The notes beneath the pieces are model-generated. The model saw only the letters and a program-made list of their open reading frames with translations, did not search any database and was not told the origin of the DNA. Positions 23,391-35,300 of a stretch of 64,000 nucleotides of DNA are shown here, piece after piece. Made by a program: the position numbers and the translations under genes. Where the stretch lies: NCBI GenBank assembly GCA_020086605.1, contig JACBWW010000017.1, forward strand, positions 17,156,443 to 17,220,442. The letters are read 5' to 3'. Position 1 is the first letter of the stretch; each line of letters starts with the position of its first letter. Source of the DNA: Lanius collurio. Taxonomy: Eukaryota > Chordata > Aves > Passeriformes > Laniidae.

Positions 23391-26300
23391 GTAGGTACCG
23401 GCGGCATCGGGCGGGCACAGCGCGGAAACTTCCTTATTTGTCCCGGGCGAGCCGGGCCGGCCCTGGGCGCGGGGTGGCCGGGCCGCCCCGCCCCGCTCCG
23501 GCCGCTGCCCCGGCCCTGCTGCCATGGTGCGGCCGCCCGGGACTCTTCGGTGCGGGGGTGGCCTTTGGGCATGGGGGGCTCGGTGCGAGATCCATGGGCT
23601 GAGCGAAACGCCCCGCATCAGGCTGCCGGCAGCACCGCAAGGAGCCGTCCGTATGTCTAGGGGCGCCCAGGGGGGGCTCAGCGTTCCCTGTCGTACTGCT
23701 GGCATTCTAGCACTTGACTGGTGGGGAGACTCTCTCCTCTCCGTCCTGCTACTGAAACAAAAATCGCCAGCCACGTAGCACCTCCACTGGTTTTTGAAAG
23801 GGATAGGGTGACATCAGCCTGCAATTCCGCGTGGCTGGTCTCTGAAGGGGAGGACAGTAATACTGTATCACAGGTACAGCAACATGGTGCTTTGGGTATT
23901 ATACGATTGCACATGCTTCCTGAACCATGACAGGGTGCTGCTGTTGCTACGGTACATTTGCTGTAGTTAATTTATAGTAAATACAGCATACCAATAATAA
24001 CATGCTGTTACAGTTCTGGAGAACACATAAATGAAGAGCAAGTCAGGTATCTTTGCCTTGCTGAAAGGCACATGATGTTATGGCACAGCCAATACTTAGG
24101 GAGTTAAAGTTGTAACTGTCTGTAGTGTGCCACAGGCTGAATGCATGATGCAATGAGGGAAAGAAAGCTAAATTTCAACCAATCAATATACTTAAAACTT
24201 GACTGTATCCTGGTTTAGCTCTTTACTTTGTTAAACTTGATAGCAGCCAGAAGCAAATGTCTGTAACTCTTCTTACAAGATAGATATGAGCTCAGGGAAG
24301 GGTATGGCCCACTACCAATGCACCGTTATCTACAGAGTCGGGAGCACATCAAGGTGTCTTCAATCACCTCAGTAAAGGATGAAGTCTTAAGTACTGTTTT
24401 GCAGAACTAGGTTCTGAACTTAAGTCTTCATGCTGTGCTTACTCTTTTCCTGCTTCTGGGTGGTGCATGGAACTTTGGGAAGATGGTGGTGTAAGGACTA
24501 TGTATGTGAACTCACATTAAATAGTCACTGCATTTCTATTGGATGAGTGTTTATTTGAGACAAAGTAGTGTTTAGCTCACATTAATTAAAGATCAATTTT
24601 CAGAACTATACTTAGATCTGTCAGGTATACGGGGCAGCAGTGGAGTACTGTTGCTTTTGTTAAGTAGACTTGGTGCCTTCTATCAGCACTAGACACATAA
24701 TTAATTAACCAGCTTTGGTCTTTCAGCATGGAAAAAGGATAATGTTGAAGCACATTGATAATCCTAGAAAAAAAGCTTTTGTTATACAAAGACTCCTTTG
24801 GGTTTGTTATTTAGGCAGGGCCGGGGACCACAAGGTGGAACACTGTGGTCCCCACGTGTTCCCTGATACCAGGTTGCTATTTAAGCCTCTGGAATGTCTT
24901 TGACAGGGAGCTCCCTACATGGGGTATAGACTTGTGGTACCCTAGTTGTGCTGCATCAGAGGTGTCTCTGCAGATACTCCTGGTGCACGTTGTGTGACTT
25001 GATCTAGCATGGGGATTTGGGACCTTCTTCAGTTTGAGATGAAAGTTAGGGAAGGGGAAAATGATGGCTGGTTTCTATTAAATTAATTGCTTTTTCAGTT
25101 ATTGTGTTCGCTGACAGAGAACAGGTAAGTCATGTTTTTTGGTTTTGGTGGGTTTTTTACCATGAAAGTATTTGCCTTCTGGAGAAGGAATACCTTCTGC
25201 CAAATAAAAAGTAATGAATAGATATTACTTCTGAATTTTTGGTAATGGTTTGAGGAAGTGTTAAACTTGTTGTTTTCAAACCCCTGTTGTCTGACTCCAA
25301 ATGGATGGTCTTTTCTAATGTAGATTGGATGTTTGGATTTTCTCTGGCTCTCAGAACTGGCATGTAAACTAAAGGAGACTGACCTGGTACCTTTCCTTCT
25401 CTGTGTGTTGCCTACCTTTCTAGGGCTGTGTTAAAGCTTAGCTTTTCATTTTCCTTTCATGAAGTAAAGACCTCTGTTAAAAGCAATCATCCCTGTTCAT
25501 GTCCAGTGACTCTTCTTGCACAGGGCTTCATCTCTAAGGAGGGCCACCAGTAGATGTTGAGAGTTAAGGTAAGTTTAGATGATGATTGTAGGGAACGCTT
25601 TTGGCTATTTGAGTTTTAAGAACTTAGTAGGTTGGAAGATATGCCTGAGTTACAGTGTTCAATAGCCCCTCATCAGGATTTTGTGTCATGTAATTATTTA
25701 GTGGTTGTGAATGCCCCTACCAGATGTGCCAAATATCCCTTAAAGGTAAGCTGCTCCCTATAGTCCTTACTCTTCAAGGACAGGACCAAGCCTTGTCTCA
25801 CTGCACATTTGAATACTTGCTGCAGAGTGGCTAGTGAGCTTGTATTTAAGCTTTCTTAGCTTAATTCACTTAGGGTTAATACAGGCACAAGGATTTGGAA
25901 GAAGTGTACTGTGTAACATCTGTTCAGTGTGCCAGTCAGTCCTTTTCCTTAGGTGTAGCCCTGTTCTTGTCATGTGTGTTTAGAAAAAAAAACTCCAGCA
26001 AAATGTAAGTGATAGGGAAAATTGGTGTATTGTGGGGGCAAAGAGGAGCAAAGGGGAATATATGCCCTGTCTTGGATATGATTCTCTTCTGACTTTTTTA
26101 TTCAGTCTAGTGAATGACTTGCTGCAGTACAGGGCAGTCACTCTGATTTTCTTTTGCATTGACTTCCACCCTCTGTAGCAGCTGTGGGAGAGACGAAACA
26201 GAGAAAGCTTGCCTCTGTCAAATACCAGTGTCTCTTTCCAATTAAGGATGAAATACTTCTATCTGGAAGGAGATTGACTAGTTAGCTTGGACCTGCAAGC

Positions 26301-29300
26301 TTGGCAACCTTTGTATCTCTACCCACTTTCATGTTTAGCAAAAAAAGAGTGTGGTTACTAGCTTTTACAATGTGGCATTCAGATTCACAGAGAAAAGTTA
26401 AGTAGTACCTGAACCACTTCCAAATCAGGAGTTCATTAATACCATTAGAAGTAGTGTTTTGTTTTTGGAATATTCCCTGAATCCAGGCACTTCCATGTTT
26501 TCTCCTAATGACCTAAAGTACAAACTAGAATTGTGTTACAGACCTTGAGAGCATCTGAATTTTTGGTGCTTTCAGAACTGTAGTATGAGAATCCTTTTTC
26601 AGACATGTTCTGTAGAAAAGAGATTTCATTTGAGACAAAAAATATCCCTTGATCTAAAGTGTTCTGTTCTTTAGCTTTTCATGCAAAGATCGTGTGAAAC
26701 AATTTTAAGTGTTAAAGACTCTTCTTATTATTCCAGCATGTGAGAAGACAACAGTTACACCATCTGTGTGCACATCTATACTATAGTTGTGCATCCTCTG
26801 TACATAAATAGTGTTTAAAAATGTCTTGCCCTGTGGAAATGTTCTGTTGTGTTGGTTTGGGTTTTTTGCCTTCATATTGTGGAATAAATAGATGACATTT
26901 GTTTATAAAGCACCCACTATGGACAGATAATGGTAGAGAGCATTAGTAGGCATCCCATAGGCTGAACAAGCAGGGTCAGCAATTAGGGAATGATGTGCCC
27001 TTTCCCTAGTGTAGCCAAAGGTAGGGGGCATTTATTGGTAGGACTTTGAACAGCCTTCAGCAGCTATGGGATTGTTCTTAGAGTTTGGACCAGTCTCATG
27101 TATGTGTCTTTTAAGCGACTGATATGGAGAAGCTAAGAATGAAGGAATTATTCTGCCCAAATAACTTGCGACATCTGCTCTGTTGTCAGGGAAGGAACAT
27201 TGGATGCAATCCTATTTGTTTAATTGGCTCTCATTATCATTCCATCTGTAAGCTGTTCATATTTTGAATAAAGTACATCCTTGTGTGGTAGGAATTAACA
27301 TGACTAGAATTATTTATCAGAAACTTAGTGTTGATAAAATTGTTCATTCCTAAAATAACCAAAGGACAGAAGATGGAGAGGCAGGCTACTTGTAACAATA
27401 CTGTAATGCTCATCCTGCATTAACTTCCTCCAGTGGGACAGGCAGTGTCTTATCTTGGCTCAGCAAAGTCACTGGGGTCTTCCTGTTTTGTGGGTGTGTT
27501 TTTTTTTTTTCCTAATTTATTTTGCTTTGCAGTGCATGGCATATGAAGAGACTTAATATTAGGGCCAAAATGGAAGAACCTATTCTTCTCTTGACTTGCT
27601 CTGTTTTGAAGTAATAGTGGGACTGGGACCATAATGAGAATTTGTGATTACTGTGCAAGTAAATTGCTCTGGCAGTAGCTATTATCCTGACCCTCAGACT
27701 TCTGTGTGAGTATCTGGTGCATTCAAGAAATCACAGTAACTTACTGCCTGTATGCTAATGACTATAATGTTATCAAGGCAGTGTCCAGAAGCTCCTCCAA
27801 TAGCATCATAGGTTAAGCAATTTGCCAGGGGTATCTCAGTGCCCTTCCATTCTTGGGACACTGGTACTCAGGATGGGTCATCTGACCTGTTGTATGTTAT
27901 GCTTACCTGGACTGTGTACATCCAAATCAAAATTGCCCCAGGCCCTCTTTAGCCTTCTAGATGTTACTTGGAGATGTTAATCAGTTGCTTAAGACAGATA
28001 TCTTCTTTGTCAGACTTGACAGTTTAGTTGTCCTACAGGATGACTTTATTTATAGGATGAGATAAATCTCAGTCAGCTGTTCCCACAATACAGTCCTTTT
28101 CACAGCAGTAGGCATGTGGCAGCATACTGGAGAACATGTCATTACCAGGAGCTGGTTGTTTGACACAAATTCCCCTCTGTGCAAGGAGTGAGCAAGTAAC
28201 ACTCTCTTATTGTGGCTCCCTTTTAAAAATGCTTCTATATTTGTCTCTAAACTGGTAGTAGCTTTGGACCTTTCAAGACTGAAGAATCTTTGTCTTGATA
28301 TGTCTAAAATGCTGCTGGAAGTAGTCCAGAGCATAGACACATAAACTTTTGCTCTTTTCAAAAGCAGTGGAGTGTAGCCTTTCTTGCTCCTTTGGGGGAT
28401 GTCAGCCTGCTGTTGCTGGTCAAAGATGCCATGGGATTTTTTGTCCTGCATCAGGATTGACTGAGATAGTGGAGTCTCAGACAAGGTGTATAGACTTCAG
28501 TCAAATTTGGACAGTAAAATACAGATTCAAATGTCTTTGGTCTAGGGATTTCAGCCTTGAAATTTTTGATATGGACTTTGTTCTGTTCTTTATAGGTGTA
28601 TGAGAGAAGAAACCTTTCTGAAAATAGTCTCAGTTGAAGAATACATTAGTGGGACAAAAAAGGAGAGGGAGTACTGAAAATAATGCTTCTAACCTTATGT
28701 TGCTAAAGGCCAAAGGTGTACATGGCTTGATGGTGTAGTCAGAAGACTTACTTCTAAATATGCACAGAACATTATGGTATTTAAATTCATCAGGAGTTCG
28801 ATGTTCAGAAGACCAAAGTTTGCAGCCCCAAAGCTTTACTGCCCTTGAATAAGCATCCACACTTCCTTTGCACAGCCATGATGACACTGTGGCAAGGGAG
28901 GTTCACCATGTGCAAACACTTGGATTAAATTGGGGTCTGCCTCTGTTCTCTTTTAGTAAAATACTTCATTTTCTGAGCTCAGTTTGTAACTGATCCAGAG
29001 CTATTACTTGCATTTGTGCTGCTGTGTAGCATTTAGTGCAGTTCAGTGACTTGATGCCTCTGTAGTGCAAGCAAGTTGCATGCAAGTGCTGTCTCCTTAG
29101 AAAAGGATGGCTTTTTGCAGGAGTTAAATATTATTTGGCATGCTTTTAAATATTGACTTGTATCTTGAGCACAGAAACAAAATCCTAAACGCTTCTCTTA
29201 GTCTGTGTGAGTTGTCATTTTGATTTTTATGCTTTCTCATAGTGAGTCAGGGGAAGATCTTGTAATTTCTTATGAAAAGAGTTTGTTTTATTTCGATACC

Positions 29301-32300
29301 TTGGATACATCTAGCATTAGTTTTAACAAATAATCACAGAAGTCATATCTTCTTCGTAGAATAAATGATTCATGGGCAGAAAAGAGTGAAGAAAGTCGAA
29401 TCATGGTGGATATACGAACTAATTTTGAGCTTTCCTCATGTAGTTTCTTAAGTCATTCTAGCTGCTCTTATTAAAAGATGTGTGGTGGGGATGGTTTTAC
29501 TGTAATGAAATTCATTATGCACTCCAACAAAATAAAAACCAAATCATCTGAATTTTGGATTCTCTGAAACTGGCAAAGTTCTATGCAAAACTAGAATGAA
29601 CTAGTCAAGGCCACAGAAGCATGGTGGCATCTTCAGTCTTTGTTCTGCTCTAATAAATCAAAAAAGCATCAACTTTGAAGGAGAAAAGGAAATAGTGTGA
29701 AAGTTCTTTTAGAACATACACTGTACCTGAGTGCCCAGTTTGACTTCCCAGGGGCTGCACTCACAGCATGGGTGTTGCAGACCTTTGCCAGGCAGAAGAG
29801 ATGCAGGGGTCCAGTTGTCATTGTGCCCATGGCATGATGCTGACTCTTTAGTATGGAGGTGAGGTGGTGTTAGCTGGTCTTGTTCTGCCAGTTTTGTTCA
29901 ACTGCTCTGTTTTAAAAGCAAAGTGAAATGGAAGCAACTTTGTTCAAAACAAAACAAAAAAAATCCTTATTTCTTTGATACTATACAAAGTAAATTTTTT
30001 GGTTGATGCTGTTAAGTCTAGGTAAAGCCTCAGAGCTCTAGACTTGTTTCTTAAGTTAAATGCGGGAAAACAGGTTTTTTTCCCCTGGCATTGGTGATGT
30101 TGGTTTGCCTTGGAACTGAAGACATGAGACTAGAGCACTTCTCATCTCTGGATGCCAAGTGGTAGGGCTGCCCTTCTGATGGTTGTGTTCTTGTTAGTCA
30201 GGCTTGGATATCAAAGGCCTATGAAATGTTGACTGTTACTGATTATCACACCTAATAAAATGACTAAACCAAGAGAAAAAAAATGTACTTAGGCATTTGT
30301 TCACAAGCTTGTTACTATCTCCAGTAAATTGCAATCCTGTATTTATCTCTATGGGTAAGCACTCCATAGCATTATATGGTAGCGTATGGTTCAGATGCTG
30401 GTGTGCCTTTTACATGTTAAAGCTTAGAGCTCTGCTCTAATCTGCTCTTGTCTGCCCTTTAGTGATGATTTTCCTACAATACTCTTACAGACATTCTATG
30501 GGCTTCTTTCCCTGTCCTTTTGTTCTGCATTGTGAGATGATGCAGGCAGTATTTAGAGAGCTCAAATTTTAGGAGAAATTTGGGGTGAATGCACTGTTTC
30601 TTCCTTTCTCCTCCCTGCCTTTCCTTCCTTCACAACCTGCAATTGCACAGGAAATCATGATGATGCTTTTTTTCTTAAACACTGAACTTTCTGATCTGAT
30701 GGTGCCTTTGAGCGATTGCTTTCATTCTGCTAACAGGTTATATTTGCCTCTGTTAAGTCATGAGCTTTTTCAAGGGTTAGCTGAAACAGGTTGCTGTATC
30801 TGTGAGTAAAAGCTCTTCAAGTTGTGTCTGATGCAGTAACAGAAATGTAAAGTTAGAGGGCAGAGGAGTAGGTGGATGTGTCCTTTAGTCTTGATCTTCT
30901 CTTGTTTATTGTGACAATGCACATGAGTCAAGTTACTGGAGTGGAGAGAATAACTTTACTATTTTTTTTCAGCTGAAATAGATACAAGCTCTCAGTTGCC
31001 ATGTCCATAAACTAACTTCTTTCTCTCTTCGTTTGCAGTTACCCTGTCTCACATCACACAGCTGGTTCTGAGTCACAACAAACTTACAAGTAAGTATGTT
31101 CCTGGTTTTGGACTTCATTGCAGGCAGTTAAGTAATATTGAAAAGCTGACACTGGTAGTTTGATTTAGAGTACAGTGTCACTATTAAGAGTGGTGCTTCT
31201 TGGTTAGTACTTCATTAAAAGTGAAGAGATTGAGGATGTGACTTAGCAGCCATTTTCGACATGCCTTTCAATACAGCTTCAATACAGACCTGCAATGTAC
31301 TGGAAGATCTGTAATTCTCAGTCTTGTAACCACTTCAATCAGAAATCTGCTTCCTACCATGACTCCAAAGTCCTTACGTTAAGGTGAGGACTTTTGAAAT
31401 CTTTAAGTATATCAGAAACAATACAGTTTGCATTTTAGTGAATGGATAGTGAATTTGACTGAAACAAAGCAAATTACAACTCTAGTGCATTATGTCTGTA
31501 ACCAAACACATGAGCAAGGCCAGCTGAATGTAAGCATCAGGCATGGAAGTCAAGTAGCCTTTTTCTGTCCAAAAAAATCTCTTAGTCATACTGCACACAC
31601 CACCTTCACCTTGTGGACCCTGCTTCCCACAGTGAAGAAGCCCCTAAGTGAGGTGTTGGTGAATAGCATGTCGAGAACATAAATATGAGACTTAACTTGG
31701 TAGAGACAGATACCAGACTGACTTTTGCAAGGCAAAAGTTTTTGTGGGTTTGGGGTTGTGTGTTTGTGTGGTTTATCTACCAGTATCTTGTGCAAACATT
31801 CCTCCTTCTTGGTTGTTGAAATTCAGGCAGTAAGTTTGGTCTCATCCCTGTTACTGTGCGTCTTCTGAAGAGAAGTGTTGGTTTTGTTGATGTTCTTGTC
31901 TGCTCTCTGCACGAGCCAGTGGATTTCTCTCTAAACCAGTCATTCCCTTTGTGAAACTCAACTGAAGAGATGAGAGGGGGAGGGGAATGGAACCAATAAA
32001 GTGGGTATGTGTTGACAAGAGGACTGGGTAAGTGCTTTAGGATGTATCCAAGAAAATCTTTACAAATTGAGATAGGTCTAAAAAACACAAACAAACCAAT
32101 AAAACCCAGCCTGTTAAACTCTACACTTCTTGCTGCATGAGATGTAAGGTAGTGTGTGTTATTTAAAACATGTCAATTAATCCAAAAGTGTCACTAGAGT
32201 CTCTGAGCATTTGTAAAGAGTTAATTAAATGTGAGGAAAAACATAAATATCCTTAGATTTTAGCACATAAGCACTTCTCTGGATGCAGTTTATTGAGTAC

Positions 32301-35300
32301 TAATGTGTCGCTCAAAGGGTTTGTAGTAGTAAATAGAAAAAATTATGGGCACTTTATTACTGACTGTGAGAAGTATGAATTAGTTATTCAGGAGCCTTCT
32401 TCTGATGGTATAGTGCCCTCTAGACTGCCATCTTGCTATTTGTTTATATGCCATTGTAGTTTTCAAAGAAATCTCAATTTAATTACAAATGTGACCAACA
32501 GTTTCCAGCAATCTAGCATGTAAATGATGACTGATGGGTAAATTAATGGGCCAGTTAAGGGAGGCTAAATACAAAGTGCATCACTGTTAAACGTACAGAT
32601 TTGTCCATGGTTTAGAAGGCCATTAAGTTAAAAATAGCCTGAAGCTGGGAGAATGTTTTGAGAAAGATTATGGTAAATTTTCTTCGGGCATGTTGCCATC
32701 TGGCATCTGTTATCAGCCACTGGTGGAGCTGGGCTGTGGGGCCACCCAGCTGGTGACTTTTATGTGTTCCCTCGGGTGCTGCAAGGAGGTGGCTGCCTCT
32801 GAACTCAAGCTTCTGAAAGCTAGGCAGTTAGTTGTCCTCAGCCACTTTAGCTTTCTCTGCAGCCTTTGGAGGGTTGCAGGCACCTTGAGGTAGCAGTTCA
32901 TTCTGTGTGTGGTCAGACAGCTCACCCAAGGTTGAGTACCTCGGCGCTGACAGGAAAGCTTCTCTCTGGTGCTGGTTATTTGCTCTGGTATCTCTGAATG
33001 TCTGCTTACCTGGCACAAGGATGAAATGAGTTGGAAACGTTACTGTTTGTAAACTTCACTATTCTTTCCCTGAGATTTGTAAAATTCCTAGAACTTCTGA
33101 CGTCTAACCAACTTTCAGACTGACAGTGAATCAGCTCTTCCACCTGGTACCTTACAAACTTTAACATAGCTAAAGGGTGATCTCAGCTGAACACACAACT
33201 GGCTGGGAAGGTAGCAGCTGTCTGCCTTGCTGTGAGGAAGAGGAGACAGGCTGAAGCTCCTACTTGGAGACTTGAATCACAGTAAACTTGGCTGTCTCAG
33301 ATCTGACCCTGGGGAGGGCGTGTGCTTCATCATGAGCTCCACACTGAAAAGCTGAGTAGCTAACCTACATCCTGGCTGAGTCTTAGCTGCAGACCTGACT
33401 GGGGCAGGAAAGATCCGGTAATAAGAAGCGTCTGAGAAGGATGTGTTTTGGTTGACTTTAGCCATTCAAGAAAAATCCAGAGCGTATTATATGCTTAAAG
33501 TAGTTTTAGTTTTCAAAATACCAGTTTAAAGATTGCCATGACTGTAAGTTTGTGTTATATTACATTAAATCTCAGCCCTCAATTAACTACTTTCTCCTAA
33601 AGTTGCTATTTTATCATCAGACTGCAAGTATATACCTTCTCTCAGCCAAGGGATTCTGTCAGCCTAATTGCTGTGTTTGGGTTTCTTTCATGGGAAGGGA
33701 AGACCAGTGCTTCTCCTGAGAAGTAACTCATCAATTCTGAAACTTACTCTTCTTTCACAAATGGATGTAGACACTTAAATAGACAGCACACATTTTTAAA
33801 AGGCTAAATTTCAAGTTCATATTCTCATATTTGACACTGTTGACCTAATCTTTTAAGCTATGTAATTAATTGTCTTAGCAGATTGTTCTTCAAATGACTA
33901 GGTAGCTGATGGCAGTGACACTTGACATGCTACACTAAGGTCATATTAGCATCTTCTACTAGTTTTCTGCCATTTAAATGAGTGTTCTGCTAGCTATTTT
34001 TTTGCTGTTTAGAATAAATATGTCTATCTGAAAGAATAAATAAATGTAAAAACTGGATATGCATATTTTTATGTAAACATACTTCGCATTTTTGCCAAAA
34101 ATCTATTAAAACTAAGTAAAGTTTCATTAGCAAGTATGAGGACTGCTCTATTAAATCTGTCGTACTACTCAGAATACTTTTGTGGCATGGATTTTGTTAA
34201 TGTTTCTAGTGTGCCATTGGTACTGCATTTATGTATCTAAATCATTCATTATCAGAAGTACTCAAGTTCACATTGATTTTTCTGGGTCTATACTAGACTG
34301 AATTTTTTTTGGCTATCTGGTGCTAATAAAGGAGTCTTGAACTGGCTTTTTCTGCTCTAGGTAACTTATGAAACAGCTGAGTCTGTCCTTTGATGCTTGG
34401 TGAGAACTTCTTGTGCTTCAAAATGAGAAGCAAAACTCTCAGTGAAGCTAAATAGCTGTGATTCTGCAGTCTTGTTGAACCAGATGCTGCATAAGTGACA
34501 AAGCTGGGATGATTCTTCTGTAGGGTCTCTTGAGAATCCAGTAGAAAGCAGGAAAGTGAGTATTTGTGCTTTTTCTTAGCATAATGTAGACATAGCGGCC
34601 AGGGTCTCTGTATGTTTTACTGGGAGTTTATTGTTCCATTATTTAGTAATTTTAAAGCCGCCTGTCCAGTATATAGCTGAGAAGCAAAATTAAAGACAGT
34701 CTTAGCTTGTGTAAGTTGTCTGATCCTGACCCAGGTATCTTTTGAACCTGTTGGCTACCATCAAAATAAATGCAATAGAAGTCCTAACAAACGTTGTTTA
34801 AATTGGTGACATTGAGTGGCTGAACCATAGATATCTGCCCTTCAGTGTGGTGAATTAATTTGGGTCGATGTGACCAGGTTGTTTTTGTTCCATGCCACTT
34901 GATGTTAGCTGAGGGACAGGTAACATTCACCTCCTGCTCAATGGAATCATTTATGGGACATGAATAGTGGTAGGGAATATGGGTAGCTGTACTAGAGGGG
35001 CACAGAGGGAGTTTGAGCCGCAGGACATTCTATTGTAGAAACCACATTTGATCCGTTTGGTCAGCCATAAATACTGTTTCTGCATCATCTGTGCAACAGT
35101 AGTAATTTTTATGGGTATTTATGCTTGTGATTTATGTATTTCTACTTAGGGCTGCTTCACTCAAATTCAGGTGGAATGTAACTGGAAGTCTGCAGCAATC
35201 TGGGCCACTTGCTCATCTGATGCCTCTGTGCAGGATAAAAGTGACCTTCAGGTGTTGGTGTAGATCTGCCTGTTCTGCAGGGCCAGCTGCCATGACTCCT

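Larger units (their letters stand above)
22790..23660. promoter_or_regulatory. RSU1: RSU1 CpG island promoter
   Basis: A sharp switch from AT-rich DNA to very GC- and CpG-rich sequence covers the RSU1 noncoding exon, the first intron, the ATG exon and the start of intron 2. Two clusters of Sp1-type GC boxes occur (22887-22897; 22924-22939, GGGGCGGGGCGGGGCG). An NRF1-like TGCGCCTGCGCG lies at 22901-22912. No TATA box is evident, which fits a broadly expressed housekeeping gene with dispersed starts. The many long overlapping open frames here are products of GC content. Confidence 0.88.

Noticed and set aside
22647..23774. 375-codon minus-strand frame and several overlapping frames of 100-230 codons in the CpG island
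   Set aside because: Stop codons are rare in GC-rich DNA. The frames occur on both strands at once and overlap the true RSU1 exon; their composition is proline, arginine, glycine and alanine-rich noise.
28050..28484. 144-codon minus-strand frame
   Set aside because: No recognisable domain, promoter or splice sites; it lies in RSU1 intron 2.
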